Positions 1 to 7,550 are shown, counted from the stretch's first letter. The stretch is 22,362 bases of DNA from an uncultured Saprospiraceae bacterium (GCA_937894165.1 CALCSX010000293.1:1-22362), one strand, 5' to 3'. The notes: generated by a model from the letters alone, not told the origin. Translations and numbers: made by a program.

Positions 1-264
1 AAGTTAAAACGGGCTGAAATATTTAATTTTAGTAATGAAGGAGTATGTTCATGGTATGATTTTGCTTGTGCAATTTTCGAGATTAATTCTTTGCCGATAA
101 AATGTATTCCCATACCTACTTCAGACTACCCCACCCCTGCCCATAGACCACCCTACTCTGTCTTGAATAAAAAAAGGATAAAATCTCTGATTGGAATAGA
201 AATTCCACATTGGCGCGAGGGCTTAAAAGAATGTTTAAATCATAGAGAAAGCATTAATCGATAA
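1..264 (+). CDS. rfbD: dTDP-4-dehydrorhamnose reductase, C-terminal fragment (5' part outside window)
   Basis: Reading from base 1 gives 87 codons to a TAA at 262-264 with no internal stop. The peptide has the C-terminal signature of RmlD/RfbD: GVCSWYDFACAIFE, then PIPTSDYPTPAHRPPYSVL, then GIEIPHWREGLKECL. The family reduces dTDP-6-deoxy-L-lyxo-4-hexulose to dTDP-L-rhamnose with NAD(P)H, the last step of dTDP-rhamnose synthesis for surface polysaccharide. The Rossmann NAD-binding half and the YxxxK catalytic pair would lie upstream of the window, so only the substrate-binding end is seen. The gene converges on the MutS-like gene and their 3' ends overlap by 11 bp. Identity is secure from the motif spacing; enzymatic integrity cannot be judged. 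Confidence 0.88.
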   Translation, partial: KLKRAEIFNFSNEGVCSWYDFACAIFEINSLPIKCIPIPTSDYPTPAHRPPYSVLNKKRIKSLIGIEIPHWREGLKECLNHRESINR

Positions 265-2026
265 TGCCTCTTTGCCGCATAATTATACTTGCATTGGTAT
301 TTTGTGCTATTCCTTCCCGCAGCTTGTAATCAAAAACCAATTGATCTCCTTCAACTCGCGATTCAAAATTGATATTTTTAATTCCTGAACTTGCTTCAAA
401 ATGGCGTGCTACTTCCAAATCGTGGGTAGCTAATAATCCTTTTGCACCAAGTTTCTGCAATTTTTCGCAAAAGCCAATGGTACCGGTTCTTTTATCAGTA
501 GAATTTGTACCTCTTAAGACCTCATCAAGCAGAATTATACGCGTTTCATCACCACTTACGAAATCAATAATTGATTTTAGTCGCTCCACCTCTGCTTTAA
601 AATAGGAATCCCCTTTTACTAACGAATCATTGATTCTCATTGAAGTCATCAATCGAACAGGTTTCATATTTAAAACTTGGGCATTAACAGGTAGCCCGGA
701 CATACCCATTATCCAATTGATTCCTATCGCTCTTAGGAATGTGCTTTTGCCTGCCATATTAGCTCCGGTGATGAGGTAAAAATTATCTTTTGCTGAAAAA
801 TTCATTTCATTTCCAATGGCCTCTTCCTCTGAAAGAAATGGATGTGCTAACTGAAATGCATGGAAAACTATATCTTCTGTTAAATTAGGAAATGTAAAAT
901 GAGGATGATGGTCAACATAATTGGCCATAGATTCATATACTTTATATTGAACTATTTCTTCTAAAAACTCTATTATGCTTTTACTATGCGCTTTTTTCCA
1001 TTTTTCTAATCTCCGTATAATCCATAAATCATATGCAAAAAAAAGATTTAATAGCAAACCGACAAAACCGTTGAGTCTTTGATCTAAAAGCTTTATGCCG
1101 GATTGTAAAGACTTTAGCTTGACCTCGGATAATTTTGAAGAAGATTTTAATTCATTTAGATAATCTGAAGAGAAACTTTGGGATTGAATGTTTTGAGAAA
1201 GTTGTAAATATGCCTTTATACCATCTCCCGGCATGCTGATGATATTGTGATAATGATTTATTTTCTTAGCCAGTAGACCTAGAACAGCTAAATTAAGTAT
1301 CATTGTCACAATTAATAAAGAGTGAATCCCTCCTTGTACAAACGATAAAGTTATACCTCCTGATGACAAAATCAATAGAGTAAAACGAAGAATATCCCAC
1401 TTGATTCCGGTAAATAACTCTTGAGAATTCAACCAAAACCGAAAGCTAGATTTATCCACAGTATCGTTGCTATTAAGCAAAACTCTCGATTCTAACCTAA
1501 ATTGTCTTCTACTTTTTAAATCTTTCAGTATGTCTTGACGGCTTATTATCTGCTTAATTTCGAGAGATGGAGCTTTAAAGTGCTGCGCTAAATTAACTTT
1601 ATACGCATTTTCAGAAGAGCGAGATATTCTTTGAAAAAGAGATTTTTCTCCGAAAACATCTAAATCTGTGGAAAATGGGTGACGATTATCAATAAATTCC
1701 TCTCCTGATTCAAAAGAGGAAAAATCATCTTGGATATATTTCTTCTCATCTTCAATAATTTGTAAAAGACTTTTAAAGTAATTTATCCTAATTTTTAAAT
1801 CGTTGTACAATTTTATAAAAACAATAAAAGCAATAAAAAGTAGCCCAGCTATAATTAGCCAAATTTCTGAATTGAGTTTAAAATAAGAATAAACACAAAG
1901 AATTATTGATAAAAATAAAAAAATTCTCGTTAGGGAAAGTCCCCATAATTTCTTATTATTACTAAATAATTCGGTCTGGTTTTCTTTAAAATAGGATGTT
2001 AGAAAGTTTTGATAATTAATCTCCAT
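254..2026 (-). CDS. Membrane-anchored MutS-family ATPase (MutS domain V only)
   Basis: The C-terminal third is a MutS-type ABC ATPase domain. With the ATG at 2024-2026 as start (590 aa) the Walker A is GANMAGKST at residues 421-429, Walker B is IILLDE ending D501-E502, followed by the RGTNS signature loop (505-509) and the ATHD switch histidine at H535. The N-terminal part does not look like a mismatch-recognition domain. Instead there are hydrophobic segments at about 35-49 and 55-71 and a second pair at about 215-256, so the protein is probably inner-membrane bound with the ATPase in the cytoplasm. The reading frame continues 9 codons upstream to a TTG at 2053, but ATG is preferred; neither start has a clear Shine-Dalgarno. 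Such proteins occur in Bacteroidota as 'MutS-related' ATPases of unknown role, distinct from MutS1 (about 850 aa) and from MutS2, which has a Smr domain. A role in mismatch repair should not be assumed. It is divergent from the T9SS-sorted protein gene. Confidence 0.87.
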   Translation of the reverse strand: MEINYQNFLTSYFKENQTELFSNNKKLWGLSLTRIFLFLSIILCVYSYFKLNSEIWLIIAGLLFIAFIVFIKLYNDLKIRINYFKSLLQIIEDEKKYIQDDFSSFESGEEFIDNRHPFSTDLDVFGEKSLFQRISRSSENAYKVNLAQHFKAPSLEIKQIISRQDILKDLKSRRQFRLESRVLLNSNDTVDKSSFRFWLNSQELFTGIKWDILRFTLLILSSGGITLSFVQGGIHSLLIVTMILNLAVLGLLAKKINHYHNIISMPGDGIKAYLQLSQNIQSQSFSSDYLNELKSSSKLSEVKLKSLQSGIKLLDQRLNGFVGLLLNLFFAYDLWIIRRLEKWKKAHSKSIIEFLEEIVQYKVYESMANYVDHHPHFTFPNLTEDIVFHAFQLAHPFLSEEEAIGNEMNFSAKDNFYLITGANMAGKSTFLRAIGINWIMGMSGLPVNAQVLNMKPVRLMTSMRINDSLVKGDSYFKAEVERLKSIIDFVSGDETRIILLDEVLRGTNSTDKRTGTIGFCEKLQKLGAKGLLATHDLEVARHFEASSGIKNINFESRVEGDQLVFDYKLREGIAQNTNASIIMRQRGIID

Positions 2027-2157
2027 TAGTTTGGTATTCAAAATTGAGGGCAAAATAGTAAAAATTAAATTCTTTTGAAGGTAGCCTCACAACTTAAAGA
2101 AAAGAACATTCGTTAATATTACTTAATATCCCTGATATACTGCATAAATAAGTTTTC
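2027..2157. promoter_or_regulatory. Divergent intergenic region between the mutS-like and T9SS-protein genes
   Basis: This 131-bp AT-rich spacer must hold the start signals for both divergent genes. I see no full Bacteroidota promoter (TTTG, about 20 bp, TAnnTTTG) with good spacing. A near match, TAAGTTTT, lies only a few bases before the ATG at 2158 and would imply an essentially leaderless start inside the gene, so I do not call it. A short direct repeat, TTAATAT, occurs twice within 2110-2130. Confidence 0.3.
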
Positions 2158-4884
2158 ATGAGATTAAGCTTGGACTATAATTTAAATAAAGTTTTTGTTA
2201 TTCTGTTTTTAATATTGGGGACATCCTCAGCATTGTTGGCTACCCACAATAGAGCAGGTGAAATTACTGTCGAGCAAATTGGTCCCTTGACAGTAAGAAT
2301 GACTATCACGACCTACACACAAGCTTCCTCTATTGAAGCAGATCGAGATTCATTAATTGTTGATTGGGGTGACGGAAAAACTGAATTTGTGGGTCGGGTA
2401 AATGGTAATGGTAATGGTGTATCAATCGGAAATGATACAAAATTAAACCAATATATTGCTGAACACACTTATCCGGGAAGAAATACCTACACCATTGGGA
2501 TGGCCGATCCAAATAGAAATGGAGGCATATTGAATGTTAATTTTCCAAACTCAGTAACAATTCAATTTTATTTAGAAATACAATATACTTTTTTAAATCA
2601 ACAATTTCAAGGACCTAATAACACACCAATTCTTCTTCAACCTCCTATCGATAGAGGTTGTGTAGGACAATTATTCACGCACAATCCCAATGCATACGAT
2701 GTGGATGGTGACAGTATTGCTTACGAATTAATAATTCCTCAACAGGGTCCTGATCAAGTTGTACCTAATTATTTATATCCTAATCAAATCTCGCCGGGTG
2801 GCAATAATAATATCACCTTTAACGAACTCACCGGAGATTTCAGATGGGAAAATCCACAACGGGCAGGTGAGTATAATATAGCCATGCGAATAAATGAATA
2901 TCGAAATGGTCAAATGATTTCTTCTACCATCCGTGATTTACAAATAGAAATTGCAGACTGTGACAATCGACCACCAACTGTGGAAGCGGTGGAGGAATAT
3001 TGTGTAATTGCAGGTGAGCAGTTGAATATACCTCTGGTAATTGATGATCCTGATTTCCAAGATCAAGTACAAATTACACCTTTTGGAGGACCTTTTGTCC
3101 AAGACTTTTCTCAGGCAGTACTAATAGGTCCTTCAGAATTTAATGACGTGCCCTTCGATGCCAATATCCAGTGGAATACAATTTGTGATCATGTAGCACC
3201 TCAGCCATATACTGCCATAATAAGAGCGGTTGATTCTTTGAAAAATGGGGGTTTAACTACCTTAAAAACAATTAATATCGAAGTGGTCGCACCGGCACCT
3301 CGAGACTTGGAGGCCATTTCCCAGACAGATAATATCACGGTATCTTGGGAATCACCTTATGCGTGTGAAGAAACAAATACTGATTATTTCAGGGGTTTTG
3401 ATGTTTGGCGAAAAATCAATTCTAATCCCTTTGAACCGGAAGAATGTGAAACCGGATTGGAAGGACGCGGTTATACTCAGATTGCATTTTCCGTCAATGA
3501 AATGGAGAACGGACGTTACACTTTTGTCGACGAAGATGTCGAAAAAGGCAAAACATATTGCTATCGTATAACAGGAGTATTTGCCAGATTATCTCCCGCA
3601 GGCTTCCCTTTTAATTTTGTTCAAAGTATACCATCGGAAGAGGTATGCCAGCAATTAAAAAGAGATGTGCCCTTTCCTTTGAATGTGGACATTCGAAATA
3701 CTGACCTTTCGCAAGGTGAAATTTTTGTACGTTGGATAAGACCTAATCCTATCGATCTTGATACTATAGTAAATCCGGGACCCTATTCCTACCAACTCGA
3801 ACGATCTATTGAATTAAATACTAACAATTTTGAGCCAATAGCGGATGCATTCTTCACTTATGAGAATTTCAGTGATCCCATCGACTCAACATATCTTGAT
3901 GAGGGACTAAATACTGTGGACAATGCATATACTTATAGGATTGCATTTTATACCCGAGGTAATACTTCCACTCCTTATGAGTATAGTCCGATCGCAACTT
4001 CTATCAGATTAAATGTACAAGCAACAGATAGAAGAGTAAATCTTAATTGGGAGGAGTTTGTTCCTTGGGAGAATTATGAATATGCTATATTTAAATTCAA
4101 TGAAGTTTCAAGTACATTCGATTCTATTGCTGTTACAGAGGATAATTTCTACACTGATTTAGAAGTTAAAAACGAGAAAGAGTATTGCTATGTAATCAAA
4201 GGATACGGTCAGTATGGAATAAGTGAATTGCCTTTCCCTTTGATCAACTTTTCCCAGGAAATATGTGCAGTCCCTATTGATACAGTGCCTCCATGCCCTC
4301 CAATAATTACGATAGATAATCCTTGTACCGAAACACCGGAGTTGGAGACGGAATTTACAAATATTATTACCTGGCGCATTGGAACAGGAGATTGTTTTAA
4401 TGACGATCTAGTCAAGTATAGAGTCTATTTTAGCACCTCTACTGAAGGGCCTTTCACCTTATTGGCTGAGTTAGAGAGCAATCAAAACCGATTTGACCAT
4501 ACACCTCCATTAGGGTCGAGAGCATGTTATGCTGTCACTGCAATAGATAGTATTGGGAATGAAAGTAGTGTCTTAAATTCTTCTTGTGCAGAAGAATGTC
4601 CGGATTATATACTACCTAATACTTTTACTCCAAATAATGACGGTAGCAATGATTTATTCAAGCCTAGAGTGAATAGGTCCATCGAAAGTGTGGATTTTAA
4701 AGTGTATAATCGCTGGGGAAATTTGGTTTTTGAAACCAACGATCCTGAATTAAATTGGGATGGTAGAAATCTAAGAGGTGATGTAATGGATGCAGCAACC
4801 TATTTTTATAAGTGTATATATTATCGGATAGGAAGTAATGGAGAAGGCATAATAATATCAGGGTATATAGAATTAGTTAAATAA
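2158..4884 (+). CDS. Secreted multidomain protein with T9SS type B (gliding-associated) C-terminal sorting domain
   Basis: The 908-residue protein starts with a Sec signal peptide: a hydrophobic run at about residues 11-27, with probable cleavage near ALLATHNR. The segment after cleavage, THNRAGEI, resembles the THxxGGEI start common in Bacteroidota secreted proteins. The N-terminal half has beta-sandwich character, with VDWGDGK near residue 67 looking PKD-like. From about 380 to 800 there are repeated fibronectin-III-like stretches with the pattern 'ItVsWes...Y.v.R...y.fvDedv..gktYcYritg'. The last 95 residues (814-908) match the gliding-motility-associated C-terminal domain: LPNTFTPNNDGSNDLF, then FKVYNRWGNLVFE, then NWDGR, then ATYFYK. 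In known T9SS systems this domain directs export across the outer membrane, with a PorP/SprF-type partner; no such partner is in this window. Many cysteines suggest disulfides. Likely an adhesin or surface structural protein; the ligand is unknown. It is probably cotranscribed with ribE, 5 bp downstream. Confidence 0.9.
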   Translation: MRLSLDYNLNKVFVILFLILGTSSALLATHNRAGEITVEQIGPLTVRMTITTYTQASSIEADRDSLIVDWGDGKTEFVGRVNGNGNGVSIGNDTKLNQYIAEHTYPGRNTYTIGMADPNRNGGILNVNFPNSVTIQFYLEIQYTFLNQQFQGPNNTPILLQPPIDRGCVGQLFTHNPNAYDVDGDSIAYELIIPQQGPDQVVPNYLYPNQISPGGNNNITFNELTGDFRWENPQRAGEYNIAMRINEYRNGQMISSTIRDLQIEIADCDNRPPTVEAVEEYCVIAGEQLNIPLVIDDPDFQDQVQITPFGGPFVQDFSQAVLIGPSEFNDVPFDANIQWNTICDHVAPQPYTAIIRAVDSLKNGGLTTLKTINIEVVAPAPRDLEAISQTDNITVSWESPYACEETNTDYFRGFDVWRKINSNPFEPEECETGLEGRGYTQIAFSVNEMENGRYTFVDEDVEKGKTYCYRITGVFARLSPAGFPFNFVQSIPSEEVCQQLKRDVPFPLNVDIRNTDLSQGEIFVRWIRPNPIDLDTIVNPGPYSYQLERSIELNTNNFEPIADAFFTYENFSDPIDSTYLDEGLNTVDNAYTYRIAFYTRGNTSTPYEYSPIATSIRLNVQATDRRVNLNWEEFVPWENYEYAIFKFNEVSSTFDSIAVTEDNFYTDLEVKNEKEYCYVIKGYGQYGISELPFPLINFSQEICAVPIDTVPPCPPIITIDNPCTETPELETEFTNIITWRIGTGDCFNDDLVKYRVYFSTSTEGPFTLLAELESNQNRFDHTPPLGSRACYAVTAIDSIGNESSVLNSSCAEECPDYILPNTFTPNNDGSNDLFKPRVNRSIESVDFKVYNRWGNLVFETNDPELNWDGRNLRGDVMDAATYFYKCIYYRIGSNGEGIIISGYIELVK

Positions 4885-4889
4885 AAGAG

Positions 4890-5501
4890 ATGTTCACAGG
4901 AATAATTGAAGCCCTAGGGAAAGTCGAAAATATAATTGAAGAAGATAACAATTTGAAAATTACTGTCTCGGCACCTTTTCTACATGAATTAAAAATTGAT
5001 CAAAGTGTCGCTCACAATGGCATCTGTCTCACTGTAAATGATATTTATTCGAATACTTATGAGGTCATTGCTATAGCAGAAACGATAAGAAAATCTAATA
5101 TTAAGAATTGGAATATCGACACTTTTATCAATCTTGAAAGGTGCCTGATATTTAACGGCAGAATTGACGGTCATCTCGTACAAGGGCATGTTGATTCAGT
5201 AGCAAAATGTATTGATATTCAGGATCATAAAGGCAGTTGGGAATATTTATTTGAAATAGATTCAAAATTTGCCCCTCTTTTAGTCGATAAAGGCTCAGTT
5301 TGTGTCAATGGAATAAGCCTTACAGTTTTTGACCCAAGCTTCCAAACTTTTAAAGTAGCTATCATACCCTATACTTTTGAACATACGAACTTTCAGTTTT
5401 TAAATATTGGAGATTTAGTAAATATTGAATTTGATATCATAGGTAAATATTTTTCCCGATATAAGGAATTAAAAGAATTCAGCATTTGCAACCCTTCATG
5501 A
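4890..5501 (+). CDS. ribE: Riboflavin synthase, alpha subunit
   Basis: This 203-residue protein dismutates two 6,7-dimethyl-8-ribityllumazine molecules into riboflavin and 5-amino-6-ribitylaminouracil, the last step of riboflavin synthesis in the cytoplasm. The canonical N-terminus MFTGIIEALG is present. The two tandem lumazine-binding barrels are visible: barrel 1 with SVAHNGICLTV (residues 39-49) and barrel 2, from about residue 95, with DGHLVQGHVDS (93-103) and SVCVNGISLTV (136-146). H100 sits where the family has its conserved histidine, and F2 is kept. Length fits the usual 200-220 aa. The ATG at 4890 follows the previous stop by 5 bp with an AAGAG sequence in between, so translation is probably coupled or at least on one message with the secreted protein upstream. 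No FMN riboswitch is visible upstream, and other riboflavin genes are not nearby. The symbol varies (ribE in most bacteria outside E. coli, where it is ribC). Confidence 0.96.
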   Translation: MFTGIIEALGKVENIIEEDNNLKITVSAPFLHELKIDQSVAHNGICLTVNDIYSNTYEVIAIAETIRKSNIKNWNIDTFINLERCLIFNGRIDGHLVQGHVDSVAKCIDIQDHKGSWEYLFEIDSKFAPLLVDKGSVCVNGISLTVFDPSFQTFKVAIIPYTFEHTNFQFLNIGDLVNIEFDIIGKYFSRYKELKEFSICNPS

Positions 5502-5558
5502 AAAATTCTTAAAAAAATATAATATTTATTTGACTTAATAGAATAATAGATAAAGCAA

Positions 5559-5592
5559 TTTGAGCAGGATATGTAGAAATTAAGTATATTTA
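5559..5592 (+). promoter_or_regulatory. Candidate Bacteroidota housekeeping promoter for the lipoprotein gene
   Basis: A TTTG at 5559-5562 is followed after 22 bp by TATATTTA at 5585-5592. This matches TAnnTTTG at all but the last position, and the spacing lies in the range reported for Bacteroidota sigma-A promoters. A start about 7 bp downstream would give a leader of roughly 35 nt before the ATG at 5634. It is recognised by eye only; AT-rich DNA gives chance matches. Confidence 0.5.
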
Positions 5593-5633
5593 CGGTGATA
5601 TTAAATCAGAATCACTGAAAAACAACTACTATT

Positions 5634-6002
5634 ATGAACAAATTACTTTTAATTTTTACAATTTTTTCATTAGCTGTATTTAGCAGCTGTGGCGAGACAA
5701 AAACTGCTGAAGAAACTAACGAAGAACTCGAAGAAGTGACTGAGGAAGCTCAAGACGATACTGCAGATGCATATGAAGCTTTTGCAAATCAAATCAAATC
5801 AGATTTGGAGACAGTTCAGAACAAAATGAACGACTTAGCTGACGATACCAGCGCTGAAGCTACAGAAAAGAAGGCTAAATTAATGGAGATTCAAACAGGT
5901 CTTAATGATGTAAATGCCAAAATGCAATCTAATGACCAAGCGGTGAGAGATGAAGCGAGCAGAAAGCATAATGAGTTAAAGGAAATGTTGAACAATATCT
6001 AA
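5634..6002 (+). CDS. Small acidic coiled-coil lipoprotein
   Basis: This 122-residue protein starts with a lipoprotein signal: MNKLLLIF, a hydrophobic core, then FSSC with the lipid-bearing cysteine at residue 19. The lipobox is relaxed, as is common in Bacteroidota. Residues about 22-45 are very rich in Glu, Asp and Thr (a flexible acidic linker). The rest is charged and helical with heptad-like spacing (LETVQNKMNDL, then AKLMEIQTGLNDVNAKM, then ELKEMLNNI), so a coiled coil held at the membrane is likely. I do not recognise a family with a known function. It stands alone: candidate promoter upstream, strong hairpin terminator downstream. Its neighbours dps and the sigma factor suggest, but do not show, a role in envelope or stress physiology. 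Confidence 0.85.
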   Translation: MNKLLLIFTIFSLAVFSSCGETKTAEETNEELEEVTEEAQDDTADAYEAFANQIKSDLETVQNKMNDLADDTSAEATEKKAKLMEIQTGLNDVNAKMQSNDQAVRDEASRKHNELKEMLNNI

Positions 6003-6027
6003 TCTTAATAAGATTTTATTGTTTAAG

Positions 6028-6066
6028 AAACCTCAAGAAAGTTCTGCTTTTTTGAGGTTTTTGCTT
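6028..6066 (+). terminator. Intrinsic terminator after the lipoprotein gene
   Basis: The arms at 6028-6041 and 6047-6060 pair over 14 bp with one G-T wobble around a 5-base loop (TTCTG), and a T-rich run follows. The hairpin starts 26 bp after the stop codon. It separates the lipoprotein gene from dps. Confidence 0.85.
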
Positions 6067-6073
6067 TTAAAGA

Positions 6074-6090
6074 AGATATTATTAATATCT
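6074..6090. promoter_or_regulatory. Perfect 17-bp palindrome upstream of dps; Fur/PerR-like operator candidate
   Basis: AGATATTATTAATATCT is a perfect inverted repeat with 8-bp arms around a single central T. Its core, GATATTA-T-TAATATC, has the 7-1-7 layout of Fur-family boxes (Fur GATAATnATTATC; PerR similar), though the bases differ. It lies 65-81 bp upstream of the dps start, on the promoter side. Peroxide or iron control of dps by PerR/OxyR/Fur-type regulators is well known in other bacteria; use of this site here is inference. Confidence 0.4.
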
Positions 6091-6154
6091 ATGCAATAAT
6101 TATAAACATACACATATACTCCTATGTTGCTATAGTGAACCAAAAACATTAACG

Positions 6155-6622
6155 ATGAGCTATTTAGGAATTTCCGGAAAAGATCTATCACCTGTAGTAA
6201 AAGAATTAAATCAACTTTTATGTGATTATCATATCTACTACCAAAATTTAAGGAATTTTCATTGGAATATCAAAGGATCTAATTTTTTTGAATTGCATAT
6301 TAAATTTGAGGAACTATATGACGAGGCTAAATTAAATATTGATGCCGTTGCAGAAAGGATTCTTACATTAAGATCTAATCCTCTAAGTAATTTAACTGAT
6401 TATCTTAGTGGTAGTAATATTAAAGAAGCAGGACAAGTAAAAAGTGACACCGAAATGGTAAATATCGTTATAGATAATCAAAGTATATTAATCAAAAGTA
6501 TCCGAAGGACAATTGAAGCTGCCGGAGAAGCAGAAGATGAAGGAACGATAGATTTATTGGGTGGATTTTTAAGTTCTCTTGAGAAAAACAGCTGGATGCT
6601 TGCAGCTTGGGCCTCAAAATAG
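6155..6622 (+). CDS. dps: Dps-family ferritin-like DNA-protection protein
   Basis: This 155-residue protein belongs to the Dps/miniferritin family, which forms 12-subunit cages that oxidise Fe(II) with H2O2 and store iron, protecting DNA from oxidative damage. The intersubunit ferroxidase ligands are in place: H36 in NFHWNIKG, H48 in the ELHIKFEELY stretch, E52 where E. coli has Asp67, and D63 and E67 at the positions of E. coli D78 and E82 (NIDAVAERI). Length is typical (150-170 aa). The N-terminus is short with few lysines (K9, K16), so the Lys-rich DNA-binding tail of E. coli Dps is not evident and the protein may act mainly in iron and peroxide detoxification. It is preceded by a candidate operator palindrome and followed by a bidirectional hairpin shared with the convergent sigma gene. 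Confidence 0.95.
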   Translation: MSYLGISGKDLSPVVKELNQLLCDYHIYYQNLRNFHWNIKGSNFFELHIKFEELYDEAKLNIDAVAERILTLRSNPLSNLTDYLSGSNIKEAGQVKSDTEMVNIVIDNQSILIKSIRRTIEAAGEAEDEGTIDLLGGFLSSLEKNSWMLAAWASK

Positions 6623-6644
6623 ACTTTTTGAACATAGAAAAAGG

Positions 6645-6683
6645 AAAAAGAAAGCGGATCATAAATGACCCGCTTTCTTTTTT
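6645..6683. terminator. Bidirectional terminator between dps and the sigma factor gene
   Basis: The arms 6645-6657 and 6670-6682 form a 13-bp stem with a GC-rich top (GCGG/CCGC) and A/T-rich base, with a 12-base loop. T runs follow on both strands, so it can end dps from the left and the sigma gene from the right. Confidence 0.88.
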
Positions 6684-6693
6684 AATAAATTAC

Positions 6694-7209
6694 TTATGCA
6701 ATTCTTCTAATTTCAACCTTATCCAAGGCTGATTTGATTTTCTTTCTCGCAAAGAAAATTCTGCTTTTTACTGTTCCCAATGGTAAATCCAAATGCTCCG
6801 CGATTTCATCATATTGAAAGCCTCTGAAAAACATTAAAAATGGTATAGAAAAATCTTCTCCTATCTGGTCAACCACAGTTTTCAATTCTTCGTAGGTTAA
6901 CTTTGATAAAGCTTCATTTTCCACCTTTTGATTAGTAATTCCAAATAATAGCCCGTCAATAGGTACTTCTTTGTCGGTGGTACGAGATTTTTTTCTACAA
7001 TTATTTATAAATGTATTTCTCATAATAGTTGTACACCAAGCTTTGAAATTTGTACCCAAATGAAACTTATCCCTATTTTCATATGCGCGAATCATCGTAT
7101 CTTGTACAAGATCTTTAGCATCCTCCATGTTTCTTGTCAATTTAAGAGCAAAAGACATTAGTAGATTGTTAATTTTGTCAAGTTGAATGGTAAATTCCGG
7201 TACTGACAT
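6694..7209 (-). CDS. ECF-type RNA polymerase sigma factor (sigma-70 family)
   Basis: With the ATG at 7207-7209 the protein is 171 aa. Region 2 is clear at about residues 20-75 (EDAKDLVQDTMIRAYENRDKF, then TNFKAWCTTIMRNTFINNCRKK), which binds core polymerase and the -10 element. Region 4 with its helix-turn-helix is at about 131-160 (YDEIAEHLDLPLGTVKSRIFFARKKI), which reads the -35 element. Region 3 is absent, as in group 4 sigma factors. The frame stays open upstream to 7290, but this internal start has an AGGA 7-10 bases upstream (ACAGGAATATA-ATG) and gives the usual family length, so I prefer it. No anti-sigma gene is adjacent, unusual for many ECF factors, so control may be transcriptional or by a distant partner. 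It is divergent from the YtxH/DUF1469 cassette and convergent with dps. Confidence 0.93.
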   Translation of the reverse strand: MSVPEFTIQLDKINNLLMSFALKLTRNMEDAKDLVQDTMIRAYENRDKFHLGTNFKAWCTTIMRNTFINNCRKKSRTTDKEVPIDGLLFGITNQKVENEALSKLTYEELKTVVDQIGEDFSIPFLMFFRGFQYDEIAEHLDLPLGTVKSRIFFARKKIKSALDKVEIRRIA

Positions 7210-7550
7210 TATATTCCTGTTCTGTTGTTCTAATATGTTTTTCACGTTTATAGGTTTTAGATTTAGAAAATAGTTTAATCTATATATCATACTTCACACC
7301 AATGTCATATGAACTATAAATTAACGAAACTAGAATATTGAGTGCCTGATTATTGTCTATTGAACTACTTGCAATTTACAATAAATATCTTGAACAGAAC
7401 TTTTTTGTCGTAAGGAATATTTTAATAAATTGTTAAAGTTATTTAACATATCATTTATCTTGGATTGATTAAAGCTCCCTAAACTTCCAAACGAATACTA
7501 TTGTTAGTTATAAGAATAATTTATTTATTTAAAACTAAAATTCATAAAAT
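7210..7550. promoter_or_regulatory. Divergent regulatory region between the sigma factor and ytxH-like genes
   Basis: This 341-bp stretch has no convincing gene. It holds an inverted repeat at 7432-7447 (GTTAAA, 4-bp spacer, TTTAAC). On the plus strand a TTG at 7430-7432 is followed after 23 bp by TATCTTGG at 7456-7463, one base off TAnnTTTG; this is a weak promoter candidate for the ytxH-like cassette, with the palindrome between the two elements. On the minus strand I see only the AGGA before the sigma start. Confidence 0.35.

Noticed and set aside
2027..2053. TTG start giving 9 more residues on the MutS-like protein
   Set aside because: ATG at 2026 is the commoner start, and the added residues show no conserved feature; it cannot be fully excluded.
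2401..2418. AATGGT repeated three times (NGNGNG) as a phase-variable repeat
   Set aside because: Three in-frame 6-bp units are too few for slippage-based switching and would not shift the frame.
6091..6154. Sigma-A promoter for dps
   Set aside because: TATGTTGC and TATAGTGA near 6120-6140 each miss two or more positions of TAnnTTTG and have no TTTG at the right distance.
7210..7290. 27-codon upstream extension of the sigma factor
   Set aside because: It has no family likeness, and the internal ATG at 7209 has an AGGA ribosome-binding sequence and gives the normal length.
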